A stretch of 64,000 bases of DNA from an uncultured Flavobacteriaceae bacterium (GTDB lineage Bacteria > Bacteroidota > Bacteroidia > Flavobacteriales > Flavobacteriaceae): NCBI GenBank assembly GCA_947494565.1, contig CANLVG010000002.1:1-64000 (forward strand), given 5' to 3'. The notes under the pieces are model-generated. The model saw only the letters and a list, made by a program, of their open reading frames with translations, was not told where the DNA came from and ran no database searches. The translations under genes were made by a program, and so were the position numbers. Numbering within the stretch: the first letter of the stretch is position 1; every line of letters begins with the position of its first letter. Positions 6,532 through 16,358 of the stretch are shown here, piece by piece.

Positions 6532-9500
6532 CTTTTTAGCAACTTAATGGTTTTTCTCACCTCTTCCCCTTCTAATCTAAGATGGTATAATCCTCCGGGT
6601 AGCCTTGATAAATTCAGTTCCATCTCCGAACCATTGATTTCTTGGGTAGTACTTTGGAGCAATCTGCCCTCGGCACTAAAAACATCGGCTCGAACCAATG
6701 TAACTTGGCTTCCAAACGAAATTTTAACAATATCCACAAAAGGATTTGGATGGGCAACGGGCCCTGCGGAAACGAAAAACAATTCTTCATAAATACCCTG
6801 ACATGCCAGACCTGTGGATACCTTTAAGGTATTGGCCCCTTCCCTTAGATCGAGGGAAATTTTGGAGGACTCCGTTTGTGTAAGTATTCCGTTGAGCTCG
6901 ACGTTATACAATACCGCTCCGCTTAAATCAAGCTCAACCACCTTAGTATCAAGGGAGACCTTCGAACTCACCCCTAAGGCTTCGGGTTCAGATACAACAA
7001 CGTCAAAACAACGCTCTTCATAAACAATGTCACCATCTGTGGCATTGATACAGACCGAATAGGTTCCTGCTGTTAAATCATTGACCGAATACGTCGTGGT
7101 AAAAGTATCACTGACATCCAATCCATTACCCGTCACTTGAACCAGGTAATCCAATGCTTCGTTTGCTTCTACGGTAATCGAACCATCATTGCTCGATCGA
7201 CAGGCCTCACTTTGCAGTTGTATGGTAAAAGCATCAACAGGAAACAAATATACAGGGCAACCTGTTGAATCTACCGGAGTGCCCTCTGGAGTACCCAAAC
7301 ATAGATCCGGGCCATCGTCAAAAACCCCATCGTTATCATCATCAGGTCTAAACGTACCTTCTGCACATATTTCCAAAGAAAATGCTTCAAGCGCACCTCC
7401 ATCATCAGCAGTATCATCGGAAATGGTCAATATCCAATCGCCTTGTATCGATTCGCCATTAAAAGACGAAAGTGACCCTATAGGCTCCACAACGCCCTGA
7501 ACAGCAGGGTTGTTACCACAAACTATAGGAGAACCGTCATCAGAAAAAACCGCATTCAAATCATCTGAACTATCGCAGGATTTGGCAAAAAGCGTTACTA
7601 CGGTGCCTTCCGGTGAGGTGAGCGTAACGGTCAAATCTTCCAAATACGAATGGTCTATTTCTAGGTTGACCTTCAAATCTACCAAACGTAGGTCTTCAAA
7701 AAACGAAATGGTCGAGGTGACTGTTGGCGTACCCACTGCGGAAATGGTCAGCGGCAACTCGTTACTTCCGTTTTCCTGACAATTGACCGCTATGGTCGTA
7801 AAACTGAAGGGTGTGGAAAAAGCGCCTTCACCACAACTATTTCTAGGCTTTACCCGCCAAAAATAGACCGCTTCATTATCAATATCCTGCGGTACATAGG
7901 TGGTGGTCGATACATTGTCATTTTCCACGATGTTGGCGAAGGCGATATCCGTTGCTATTTCCACGTCGTAGGAAGTCGCTTGTTGTTGTGCTTCCCATTC
8001 CAATGGTGTGCTTTTTGAGGCATCTTGCAATCCGTCGGCAGGAGAGGTCAGTACCAGTTCTGGAAAAACCGTACTAAAAACATTGACCTCAATGGTTATT
8101 TCCTTAGACCCGCTCAAAGAAGTCGCTACAACAGTTATCGGATAGTTACCTTCGGTCAAATTTTGTGTGTCCGCAAGGGTAAGGTTGACATTAGTATCAG
8201 TGGCCGTAGCCGTGGCAGGGGAAAAAGAAACATTCAATCCTGCGGGTGGTGTATCCACACTAAAGGTAACTTCTTCGGCAAAGCCCAAATAGGCCTCATA
8301 TACAAAGGGGACCACCAAAGCGTCCGGCTGACAGACCTCATAGGCCAACACGTCAAAATTGAGGACGATTTCCGACGCTTCAATCGTAAAATCGGCATCA
8401 TTTACGGCAAAAAAGATATTATCACTGGCCTTGACCATAATTCTGCCCTCAGTCGTCGGGTTTCCTGGTATGAGTACCGGATGCTCCCCATCGTTGGTCA
8501 CATTGTCGGCAAGGATTATCGGATAGGTCAATCCACCATCTATGGACAGTAAAATATCTACTTCCGTAGCGCTTATCGGGGCCGCAAAGGTATTGGCAAC
8601 ATCCCAGGTAATGGTTTCGGTCTCTCCTGCAATCAGGGTACTTGCACTAGCTTGGGAAGACACCACAAAAGGTCCGGCATTATTTACTACAAAAACATTG
8701 ACCAAATCCGCCGCAACCTGCCCTCCTCCTACCGCATTGTCACGGACGGTCAGGGCGAAATTAAATTCCCGCTCCACCTCCGAAACGGTTTCCCATGGGG
8801 TACCAATAGCAGGATTGACCTGTGTCAATCTACCTTGAAGTACGCTGAACAAGCCTGGAAAATAACGAGAGGGGTCTGTCGATGGTTTTCGTGACCTGAA
8901 ATTGGCCCCTACGATATTCGTGGGCCCAAAATTATCCTGGGTGATCAAACCATCATCGATTTGCTCCCAGGCATAGGTCAACACATCGCCCGAATCGGCA
9001 TCCGTAGCATTTCCGGTCAATACGAATGCGGTTGATTTCGGAATGGTGAAGCCCCCTATTGGATTGATGACCGGGGGTTCATTGCTCAAATTGATGACTT
9101 GGGCACAACTGATCGTATTTAAATAATCCGAAATCTGCGAAATACTGACATAGTGAAAATAGTCTTCCCCGTTTGGGGCCACATTATCATCCCCAGCGAT
9201 ACCCGCATAGCCCATGATAGTGGTCCCGCTACCTGGTTCCACTTGTACTTCTGCGCTAACCGTCGGCTCTTCTTGATAAGACCAGGTATGATTTGCCCCG
9301 AATTGATGCCCGATTTCATGGGCGACAAAATCCAAATCGAAGATATCCCCTGAAGGAGTTGATCCTGTAGCGTAGGCGCTTCCTTTGATATTATCACGAC
9401 ATACCGTACCAATATCTCCCGCATTCCCATCACTCAAATCGGCCTCGTTGAATAAAATGCCAACATCATAATTACTTGCCCCAATGACGCTGTTCAAGGT

Positions 9501-10313
9501 ACTTTGCACTTTAGGTCCTAAAATACCGCTATAGGGATCGGTTGCTGGGTTTGTATAAATAATATCTTCTGTATTGGCAATCAATTCGAGAGAAACCCCT
9601 AAATCGGTTTCAAAAACCTCATTAACACGGGTAATGGTTGCATTGATCGCAGCCAAGGCATCGGCCTTCGTGCCCCCGTGAAACTCGGTATATTCCCCCG
9701 AAGCCGAGACCGCAAGTCGAAACTTTCGTAAGACTCTACCGGTAACCGGTCTTCTAGCTGCGATGGCATCCGCGCTGCCTGAATGCTTAGATTCCGTCGT
9801 ACAGACCAACTCATGGGAAACACTACTATTGGCGTCCCGCGTATACAACACATATGTACCCTCATCATCTTTTTGCATGAACACATTCGGCTTGCCACTC
9901 GCCGAAACCGTCATACTTTGAATGCCCTTATGCGATACGCTAAACCTAATCCTATCTTTTGAATCGCCGATAGCGTGCCCTACATATGACTTGATCTGTG
10001 GATATTTTTTCGATAATTCTGAGGATAATACGGGTGTCTCGGAGACCTTGAAGGCAATTAGTTTCCCATGTTCATTAGGAAAATGAACGATTTGGGAGTT
10101 TCCTTTCGCAGAAAGCGCCGTGTTCAACTGTGTTTTGAACCCGGCTTCTTCAAACTTAAAGACCCTACCCTTTTGCACATCAAATTGTTTTGAAAACGCA
10201 GGGCTTATTCTATTCTTAGAAGTTTCTTGTGTCCAATACACATCTTGAGCCGTTCCGTAAAAGGAAAAAAATACTATGGTAATTGTAAAAACAAGACGTA
10301 ATTTTGATACCAT
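6528..10313 (-). CDS. Secreted metzincin (reprolysin-like) metalloprotease with P domain and T9SS tail
   Basis: A 1261-residue secreted protease. In order: signal peptide (MVSKLRLVFTITIVFFSFYGTAQ), propeptide to about residue 190, metzincin catalytic domain with the zinc site HEIGHQFGANH at about 332-342 and a Met-turn (TTIMGYAGI), Ig-like segments, an FN3-like domain at about 750-845, a proprotein-convertase P domain at about 855-985 (DLTVTLTSPEGT ... GDWILTISDD), a thrombospondin-like calcium stretch (DDDNDGVFDDGPDLC), and a type A T9SS sorting domain over the last 75 or so residues (HPNPFVDIVKI ... LPGGLYHLRLEG ... KTIKLLK). The start is set at ATG 10313, directly before the signal peptide; the TTG 24 bp upstream is unlikely. 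It shares an ATGA overlap with the downstream lipoprotein gene. Substrates are unknown. Confidence 0.93.
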   Translation of the reverse strand: MVSKLRLVFTITIVFFSFYGTAQDVYWTQETSKNRISPAFSKQFDVQKGRVFKFEEAGFKTQLNTALSAKGNSQIVHFPNEHGKLIAFKVSETPVLSSELSKKYPQIKSYVGHAIGDSKDRIRFSVSHKGIQSMTVSASGKPNVFMQKDDEGTYVLYTRDANSSVSHELVCTTESKHSGSADAIAARRPVTGRVLRKFRLAVSASGEYTEFHGGTKADALAAINATITRVNEVFETDLGVSLELIANTEDIIYTNPATDPYSGILGPKVQSTLNSVIGASNYDVGILFNEADLSDGNAGDIGTVCRDNIKGSAYATGSTPSGDIFDLDFVAHEIGHQFGANHTWSYQEEPTVSAEVQVEPGSGTTIMGYAGIAGDDNVAPNGEDYFHYVSISQISDYLNTISCAQVINLSNEPPVINPIGGFTIPKSTAFVLTGNATDADSGDVLTYAWEQIDDGLITQDNFGPTNIVGANFRSRKPSTDPSRYFPGLFSVLQGRLTQVNPAIGTPWETVSEVEREFNFALTVRDNAVGGGQVAADLVNVFVVNNAGPFVVSSQASASTLIAGETETITWDVANTFAAPISATEVDILLSIDGGLTYPIILADNVTNDGEHPVLIPGNPTTEGRIMVKASDNIFFAVNDADFTIEASEIVLNFDVLAYEVCQPDALVVPFVYEAYLGFAEEVTFSVDTPPAGLNVSFSPATATATDTNVNLTLADTQNLTEGNYPITVVATSLSGSKEITIEVNVFSTVFPELVLTSPADGLQDASKSTPLEWEAQQQATSYDVEIATDIAFANIVENDNVSTTTYVPQDIDNEAVYFWRVKPRNSCGEGAFSTPFSFTTIAVNCQENGSNELPLTISAVGTPTVTSTISFFEDLRLVDLKVNLEIDHSYLEDLTVTLTSPEGTVVTLFAKSCDSSDDLNAVFSDDGSPIVCGNNPAVQGVVEPIGSLSSFNGESIQGDWILTISDDTADDGGALEAFSLEICAEGTFRPDDDNDGVFDDGPDLCLGTPEGTPVDSTGCPVYLFPVDAFTIQLQSEACRSSNDGSITVEANEALDYLVQVTGNGLDVSDTFTTTYSVNDLTAGTYSVCINATDGDIVYEERCFDVVVSEPEALGVSSKVSLDTKVVELDLSGAVLYNVELNGILTQTESSKISLDLREGANTLKVSTGLACQGIYEELFFVSAGPVAHPNPFVDIVKISFGSQVTLVRADVFSAEGRLLQSTTQEINGSEMELNLSRLPGGLYHLRLEGEEVRKTIKLLKR

Positions 10314-10364
10314 CAAGGGGGTTTTATCCAAACTCAAATATAGCTCTTTTATCTTTTATCGTTC

Positions 10365-11309
10365 GTGACAACAGTCCAAAGCATCAATGAATACGACAAA
10401 CTGCATGCCACAGTGCTCACTATCGGCACCTTTGACGGCGTACATATCGGTCATCGGAGCATTTTGGAGCGCTTGGTCAAAAGTGCGAACGAAAAAGGCC
10501 TCAAATCGGCGGTACTCACGTTTTTCCCACATCCGAGAATGGTCTTGCAAAAAGATGCGGATATCAAACTTTTGAATACCATCGAAGAAAAGGTCAACAT
10601 ACTCGAGCAGTCCGGTCTCGATTATTTGATCGTTCATCCGTTCACCCAAAAATTCTCTCGCCTGTCCGCGACTGAATTTGTGCGTGACCTTTTGGTCAAC
10701 AACCTCTGTGCCAAAAAGATCATTATCGGATATGACCATCGTTTTGGTCGCAATCGCAATGCCAACATTACCGACCTGATCGCCTTCGGTGCTACCTTCG
10801 ATTTTGAGGTCGAAGAAATTACCGCCCAAGAAATCGACGATGTTTCGGTGAGTTCCACCAAGATCAGAAAAGCCCTCAACGAGGGTGACGTAGCAACCGC
10901 AACCAGATATCTGGGGTATCCCTATATGCTTACCGGAACCATAAAAAGGGGCAAGGGCATCGGGCGTCAATTGAATTTTCCGACAGCAAATCTTCATATT
11001 GACGAAACGTATAAATTGATTCCGAAGAGAGGTGCTTATGTGGTACAAAGTGTTATCGACGGGCATACGGTATACGGAATGATGAATATCGGCTTCAATC
11101 CTACGGTCAACGATAATACGGATCGCAAACAAAAAGAAAGTCTTGAAATCCATTTCTTCGATTTTGACGAAGACCTCTATGACCATAGCTTGCAAGTTGC
11201 CATTATCGAACGTTTACGCGACGAACGAAAATTTGAATCCATAACGGAGTTAAAAGCCCAACTAGCGCGGGATAAAGAAAAGTCACGCTCCATAATAAGC
11301 AGGAAATGA
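10365..11309 (+). CDS. ribF: Bifunctional riboflavin kinase / FAD synthetase
   Basis: A 314-residue enzyme making FMN from riboflavin and then FAD. The N-terminal nucleotidyltransferase domain contains TIGTFDGVHIGHRSIL (GxHxGH-type motif) and ends with VSSTKIRKAL; the C-terminal flavokinase domain starts near GTIKRGKGIGRQLNFPTANL and includes GAYVVQSVIDGHTVYGMMNIGFNPT. A GTG at 10365 is the only suitable start that preserves the N-terminal strand; no in-frame ATG lies between it and the first motif. It diverges from the protease with only 51 bp between starts. It overlaps the next gene by ATGA. Confidence 0.95.
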   Translation: MTTVQSINEYDKLHATVLTIGTFDGVHIGHRSILERLVKSANEKGLKSAVLTFFPHPRMVLQKDADIKLLNTIEEKVNILEQSGLDYLIVHPFTQKFSRLSATEFVRDLLVNNLCAKKIIIGYDHRFGRNRNANITDLIAFGATFDFEVEEITAQEIDDVSVSSTKIRKALNEGDVATATRYLGYPYMLTGTIKRGKGIGRQLNFPTANLHIDETYKLIPKRGAYVVQSVIDGHTVYGMMNIGFNPTVNDNTDRKQKESLEIHFFDFDEDLYDHSLQVAIIERLRDERKFESITELKAQLARDKEKSRSIISRK

Positions 11310-12643
11310 GTCTCTTGAACCGTCTTCTATTTACCAAAATAGACAATGCGCCCCTCCTGATTTTTCGTGTGTTCTTTGGTATTCTCGTTGCTTGTGAGTG
11401 TTATGGGGCCATACTAACAGGTTGGGTACGTAGAACTTTGGTCGAGCCGCAATTCACTTTCAATTTTATCGGTTTTGATTGGTTACAGCTCTTTCAAGGG
11501 AGTGGCATGTACGCCTATTTTTTCGTAATGGGAACCTTGGGACTCGGCATAGCCTTTGGGTATAAATATCGGTTCGCTATCATCTCGTTCACCATACTGT
11601 GGACAGGAGCTTACCTCATGCAAAAAACATCATATAACAATCACTACTACTTGCTTATTCTTATTTCGGGCATCATGTGTCTTTTTCCGGCACAAGCGGA
11701 TTATTCCTTAGATGCCAAATACAACCCAAGCATACGAACAAATTGGATGTATAGCAATGTCAAATGGATTATTGTCTTGCAATTGTTCATCGTTTATACG
11801 TATGCCTCAGTAGCGAAAATCTATGGGGATTGGCTCGATTTCAGCATCATTCGGATCTTGATGTTGAACAAGGCGAACTATCCTATCATCGGTGAGTTGT
11901 TGCAAGAGCCTTGGATCCACAAAATCATTGGCACCTTTGGCATCCTCTTCGATCTCTTGGTAGTACCTGCCCTCTTATGGAAACCTACCCGAAAGTTCGC
12001 CTTCATCGCTTCTATATTTTTCCACCTGTTCAATTCCATCGTTTTTCAAATCGGTATTTTCCCGTATTTGTCCCTTGCCTTTACCGTATTCTTCTTTGAA
12101 CCCGAAACCCTCAGGCGCATCTTCTTTAAAAGCCGGAAGCCCTTTCAATTGAACGAAGTAAACTTACCGCCTTTTAAAAAACCGCTCTTGGTCTTGATGG
12201 GCATTTATTTTCTCATACAATTGGTGCTGCCCATCCGGCATCATTTTATTACAGACGATGTGCTATGGACGGAGGAAGGACACCGTATGAGTTGGCGTAT
12301 GATGCTACGTAGTAGGGGTGGGCGGGGCCAATTCAAGGTCGTGAACCAGACAAGCAATGAGATCACGATTGTAAAACCGGAAGACTATCTGACCAAGAAA
12401 CAGCGCACTAGAATCATGGGGTATCCTGATTTTATATGGCAGTTTGCCCAATATCTAAAACGTGAATATGCCCAAAAAGGCGAAACGGTCTCTGTATATA
12501 TTGAGAATTCAAAAGTGAGCATCAATGGCAAACCCTACCGAGCGTTTATCGACCCCAAGGTAGATCTGGCCAACGAAAGTTGGCACCATTTTGCGCATCA
12601 CGAATGGGTATTACCTTCTTCTAGCGAAGAAGAAATCAAATAG
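11306..12643 (+). CDS. HTTM protein, vitamin K-dependent gamma-carboxylase homologue
   Basis: A 445-residue polytopic membrane protein with about five or six hydrophobic segments in the first 310 residues, followed by a soluble part. It shows family signatures of vitamin K-dependent gamma-carboxylase/HTTM proteins: a Lys in YASVAKIYGDWLD (Lys171), which aligns by eye with the catalytic Lys of the human enzyme (VKKLDADW), and RMSWRMMLRSRGG (328-340), which resembles the human SWDMMVHSRS. The C-terminal part (IMGYPDFIWQFAQYLKREY) also follows the animal enzyme. Carboxylase activity is unproven for bacterial homologues; a quinone-linked membrane reaction is only inferred. It is translationally coupled to ribF. 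Confidence 0.85.
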   Translation: MSLLNRLLFTKIDNAPLLIFRVFFGILVACECYGAILTGWVRRTLVEPQFTFNFIGFDWLQLFQGSGMYAYFFVMGTLGLGIAFGYKYRFAIISFTILWTGAYLMQKTSYNNHYYLLILISGIMCLFPAQADYSLDAKYNPSIRTNWMYSNVKWIIVLQLFIVYTYASVAKIYGDWLDFSIIRILMLNKANYPIIGELLQEPWIHKIIGTFGILFDLLVVPALLWKPTRKFAFIASIFFHLFNSIVFQIGIFPYLSLAFTVFFFEPETLRRIFFKSRKPFQLNEVNLPPFKKPLLVLMGIYFLIQLVLPIRHHFITDDVLWTEEGHRMSWRMMLRSRGGRGQFKVVNQTSNEITIVKPEDYLTKKQRTRIMGYPDFIWQFAQYLKREYAQKGETVSVYIENSKVSINGKPYRAFIDPKVDLANESWHHFAHHEWVLPSSSEEEIK

Positions 12644-12733
12644 ACCTGAGACCTTAAGAGATTTTATTATTCCGAACGATTTCCGTTGTAGGGGCACATA
12701 TGTGGAAACGTTGAGACGGGAATAAAACATTGA

Positions 12734-13114
12734 CTAGAACTTCACCCTTCGCTCACAAAGCTGTAACGGCAACCCCCAAGGATCTCGTAGCATCACTAAA
12801 TGACTCCCATCTTGCTTGCGCACTTCTTCTACAAATGTTGCTCCCGCTTGCTGCAATCGATTACTGTCCTCTTGAGCGTTTTCGGATACAAAGGCCACGT
12901 GAAACGTCAGTTGATGTTGTTGGGTAAAATCCATCATCATGGCATCGGGTCTTTGGTAGAGTTCCATGATGACCCTACCCCCTGAATCGGCGAGAAAAGT
13001 CATAAACGGTAATTCTTTTTGCTGACTTGCTATTTTTAGCTCGAGATGCGATACATACCATTTTACCACAGCGTCCACATTATTCACATTAACGGCAAAG
13101 TGCTCAAAAATCAT
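12734..13114 (-). CDS. VOC (glyoxalase/dioxygenase fold) family protein
   Basis: A 126-residue single-repeat vicinal oxygen chelate protein: MIFEHFAVNVNNVDAVVKWY, then MELYQRP, a second half LTFHVAFVSENAQED, then GSHLVMLRDPWGLPLQLCER. Candidate metal ligands are His5, Glu in VIMELYQ, His in TFHVAF and Gln in LPLQLCE. The start is set at ATG 13114, where the first beta strand begins; an ATG at 13165 would add 17 polar residues. The substrate cannot be inferred. It converges with the HTTM gene and diverges from serS. Confidence 0.85.
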   Translation of the reverse strand: MIFEHFAVNVNNVDAVVKWYVSHLELKIASQQKELPFMTFLADSGGRVIMELYQRPDAMMMDFTQQHQLTFHVAFVSENAQEDSNRLQQAGATFVEEVRKQDGSHLVMLRDPWGLPLQLCERRVKF

Positions 13115-13203
13115 ATCATTTTCTTTTTGATGGATATCCTTGTCTAAATATAGTTTTAAAATCATAGGATTAACGTAAATTTATCCCCTTAAAATCAAAT
13201 GAA

Positions 13204-14475
13204 ATGTTGCGGATACAGGCCATTAGAGACCAGAAAGATGCCATCATCGAAGCGTTGAAAAAGCGTAATATCGATGCAACCCCTCTAATTCAAGAGGTTT
13301 TGGAGTTAGACGAGAAACGCCGGGCCACCCAGACAAAATTGGACAATACCCTAGCCGAGGCCAACAAATTATCCAAGGAGATAGGAATGCTGTTCAAAAG
13401 CGGAAAAGCACAAGAAGCAACGGCACTCAAAGAGAAAACCGGAGCACTTAAGGAAGAATCGAAACAATTAGGTGATGAATTGAACGCTGCGGCCGATACG
13501 CTTCAGACGCTCTTATATCAAATTCCCAATGTTCCGCATGAAAGTGTTCCTGCAGGAAATAGCGAAGAAGATAACGAAGAGGTGTTTGCCGAAGGGGATA
13601 TTCCCGAGCTGACCTCGAACGCCCTCCCCCATTGGGAACTGGCCAAGAAATACGACATTATCGATTTTGAACTCGGGGTTAAGATCACCGGAGCCGGGTT
13701 TCCCGTGTATAAGGGCAAAGGAGCCCGATTGCAACGTGCCTTGATTTCCTATTTTCTAGATAAAAACTCAGAAGCGGGCTATACCGAAATACAAGTGCCG
13801 CATTTGGTCAACGAAGCTTCGGGTTATGGAACAGGACAGCTGCCCGATAAGGAGGGACAAATGTATCATGTAACGGAAGATGACCTATATCTCATCCCAA
13901 CGGCTGAAGTACCGTTGACGAACATGTTCCGGGGTGAAATAGTGAACGAAAAGGATTTCCCCTTTTGTTACACCGCCTATACGCCCTGTTTTCGAAGGGA
14001 GGCCGGAAGTTATGGGGCGCATGTACGGGGTTTAAATCGATTGCACCAATTTGACAAGGTCGAAATCGTTCGTGTTGAACGGCCCGATGATTCTTATGTG
14101 GCACTTGACGGAATGGTTGAACACGTAAAAACCATTCTCCGCGAATTGAAATTACCCTATCGTATTCTGCGCCTTTGTGGAGGCGATTTGGGCTTCACCT
14201 CTGCCTTGACCTATGACTTTGAAGTATTCTCCACCGCTCAAGACCGTTGGCTTGAAATCAGTTCGGTTTCCAATTTCGAGACCTATCAGGCCAATCGTTT
14301 GAAATTGCGTTATAAGGATGCCAACGGTAAAAGTCAACTGGCCCATACCTTAAATGGAAGTTCGTTGGCCCTGCCTCGGGTTTTGGCGGGTATTCTTGAA
14401 AACTATCAGACCGAAAACGGTATTCAAATACCGGAAGTACTGGTACCCTACTGCGGATTTAGCACGATCGATTAA
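13204..14475 (+). CDS. serS: Seryl-tRNA synthetase
   Basis: A 423-residue class II synthetase, normal length. The N-terminal antiparallel coiled coil (about residues 1-110, rich in Lys, Glu and Ala) binds the tRNA long arm. The catalytic core has Thr-Ala-Glu of the serine site (LIPTAEVPLTN), motif 2 (CFRREAGSYGAHVRGLNRLH) and motif 3 (NGSSLALPRVLAGILENYQ). ATG 13204 starts the usual MLRIQAIRDQK. It charges tRNA-Ser and tRNA-Sec. The TPR gene downstream has its own promoter. Confidence 0.97.
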   Translation: MLRIQAIRDQKDAIIEALKKRNIDATPLIQEVLELDEKRRATQTKLDNTLAEANKLSKEIGMLFKSGKAQEATALKEKTGALKEESKQLGDELNAAADTLQTLLYQIPNVPHESVPAGNSEEDNEEVFAEGDIPELTSNALPHWELAKKYDIIDFELGVKITGAGFPVYKGKGARLQRALISYFLDKNSEAGYTEIQVPHLVNEASGYGTGQLPDKEGQMYHVTEDDLYLIPTAEVPLTNMFRGEIVNEKDFPFCYTAYTPCFRREAGSYGAHVRGLNRLHQFDKVEIVRVERPDDSYVALDGMVEHVKTILRELKLPYRILRLCGGDLGFTSALTYDFEVFSTAQDRWLEISSVSNFETYQANRLKLRYKDANGKSQLAHTLNGSSLALPRVLAGILENYQTENGIQIPEVLVPYCGFSTID

Positions 14476-14508
14476 GAAGCTCTTAACAACCACTTAGGGC
14501 ATTCTGTG

Positions 14509-14516
14509 TATCTTTG
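14509..14516 (+). promoter_or_regulatory. -7 element upstream of the TPR gene
   Basis: TATCTTTG, a perfect TAnnTTTG, 16 bp before TTG 14533. It would lie inside the reading frame if translation began at GTG 14506, so it argues for the TTG start. No clear -33 TTG is present; TTA occurs at about 23 bp spacing. Confidence 0.5.
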
Positions 14517-14532
14517 GGAAAAAGTTTCAGCA

Positions 14533-16317
14533 TTGCGACTTCATTTCATCCTACTTCTTTTCCTCATCGTACAAACTACTTTCGCACAAGAAGATTTCTT
14601 GGCGAAACAGTATTTTGCTGACGGTGATTACGATAAGGCCGTCGTCTTCTTTGAAAAACTGGTAGAGCAAAACCCGAGAAGAACGGATTATGCAGAGGGT
14701 TTGGTTGCCTGCTACCAGCAATTGGAGCGTTACGTCGAGGCCGAAACCTTTCTTGCCGAAAAGATAAGTTTGGGCAATGCCTATCCGACATTTTATATTG
14801 AGCAGGGCTATAACTATGCCCTACAGGATCTACCAGAAAAGGCCAAAGAGCAGTATGACCAAGCCATTTCGATTATCGATACAAATCCCAATTACGGCTA
14901 TGGTATCGGTTTTCGGTTTCAAAAATACGCACTGCTTGAGTATGCCCTAAAAGCCTATTCCAAGGCTATGGAACTCAATCCCAAGCTCGATTACAATTTT
15001 CAGATGGCCAGAATTTATGGGGAACAGGGCGATATCGATAAAATGTACCGCTCGTATATCAAATTGATTATCGATGAAAAATCCTCGATGTCGAACGTGC
15101 TTCGAAACTTTGATGATTTTGTGACCCCTGACCCAGAAAATGAGAACAACATCAGGTTAAAGGCCATTCTTCTTGAAGGCGCCCAAAAAACCCCAAATTT
15201 GAAGTGGAATGAACTTTTAAGTTGGCTCTTCGTACAGCAAAAGCAATATGGCAGTGCTTTTCGACAAGAAAAGGCCATTTTCAGACGAATGGACGGTAGC
15301 TCTACCTACCGTTTGAAAACACTGGGCGAATTGGCCTTGGAAGATTCGGCTACAAGTGTGGCCCAAGAAGTATTCGAATTTATAGTGGAGAATACTAACG
15401 ATGAGGTCACTAAATTAAATGCTCAGCTGAATCTTATCGATATTCTCTTACTGGAACCCGGAAAAAAAACCTTTACAGAGGTACAATCGCAATATGACGA
15501 ACTGATGTCGATCCATGGCTATAAGAGCCAGACGCTTCAACTGCAAATCGCATATGCCAACTTTTTGACCTTCAAGAAAGACGATCCGGAGCCGGCCATT
15601 GCCATACTCAAAAAGAGTTTGAGCCTACCGCTCAATAAACGGGGTACCGCTTTTGTGAAATCGGCCTTGGGCGATATTCTGGTATTCGATAAAAAATTCA
15701 ATGAAGCCCTTATTTATTTCTCCCAAATTCAAAAGAGCCTTAAGAACGATGTGCTAGGGCAAGATGCGCGCTTCAAGGTCGCACAGACCAGCTTTTATAA
15801 GGGCGATTTCGACTGGGCCTTGACACAATTAAAGGTGTTGCGAAGTTCTACTTCGCAATTGATTGCGAACGATGCCATGCAACTAAGTCTTTTGATTTCC
15901 GATAACTCTCTGGAAGATTCTACACAGACGGCCTTAAAGAAATATGCCCGAGCCGATTTACTGGCCTATCAGAATAAGACCAAAGAAGCCATTGCCGAGC
16001 TTGACGGAATACTTCAAAATCATAAAGGGGAAAAGATAGAGGATGAAGCGCTGCTCAAACAAGGAGAGCTTCTGGAAAGCACAGAAGATTACGAAGCCGC
16101 AAAATTCAATTACCAGAAAATCATCGAGTTCTACGCCAATGGTATTCTGGCCGATGATGCGCATTTTGCACTAGGCGAACTCTACAGAAAAGTGCTGAAC
16201 GAACCTGAAAAGGCCAAGGCGCAATATGAAAAGATCATTTACAATTACCAAGACAGTTATTTCTTTCCACAAGCGCGTCAACAGTTCAGAAGGCTTAGGG
16301 GAGATGCCATTAATTAG
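14533..16317 (+). CDS. Exported tetratricopeptide repeat protein
   Basis: A 594-residue protein with a signal peptide (RLHFILLLFLIVQTTFAQ), then TPR units throughout: AKQYFADGDYDKAVVFFEKL, ALLEYALKAYSKAMELNP, and C-terminal repeats such as GELLESTEDYEAAKFNYQKI and LGELYRKVLNEPEKAKAQY. It probably works in the periplasm as a scaffold; similar proteins are common in Flavobacteriaceae next to serS and ksgA. A TTG start at 14533 is preferred because a TAnnTTTG box covers the upstream GTG. No enzymatic motif is visible. Confidence 0.88.
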   Translation: MRLHFILLLFLIVQTTFAQEDFLAKQYFADGDYDKAVVFFEKLVEQNPRRTDYAEGLVACYQQLERYVEAETFLAEKISLGNAYPTFYIEQGYNYALQDLPEKAKEQYDQAISIIDTNPNYGYGIGFRFQKYALLEYALKAYSKAMELNPKLDYNFQMARIYGEQGDIDKMYRSYIKLIIDEKSSMSNVLRNFDDFVTPDPENENNIRLKAILLEGAQKTPNLKWNELLSWLFVQQKQYGSAFRQEKAIFRRMDGSSTYRLKTLGELALEDSATSVAQEVFEFIVENTNDEVTKLNAQLNLIDILLLEPGKKTFTEVQSQYDELMSIHGYKSQTLQLQIAYANFLTFKKDDPEPAIAILKKSLSLPLNKRGTAFVKSALGDILVFDKKFNEALIYFSQIQKSLKNDVLGQDARFKVAQTSFYKGDFDWALTQLKVLRSSTSQLIANDAMQLSLLISDNSLEDSTQTALKKYARADLLAYQNKTKEAIAELDGILQNHKGEKIEDEALLKQGELLESTEDYEAAKFNYQKIIEFYANGILADDAHFALGELYRKVLNEPEKAKAQYEKIIYNYQDSYFFPQARQQFRRLRGDAIN

Positions 16318-16358
16318 TCTCAAATTCAAATCGAATTGGGGCAAAACCCATTGAATTC

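Noticed and set aside
8025-8552. A 175-codon plus-strand frame
   Set aside because: Antisense within the metalloprotease gene, which has clear domains on the minus strand.
10356-11195. A 279-codon minus-strand frame
   Set aside because: Fully antisense to ribF, whose motifs are intact; the antisense product matches nothing.
12695-12704. CACATATGTG palindrome between the convergent HTTM and VOC genes
   Set aside because: A single 10-bp palindrome at a convergent 3' junction has no plausible operator role.
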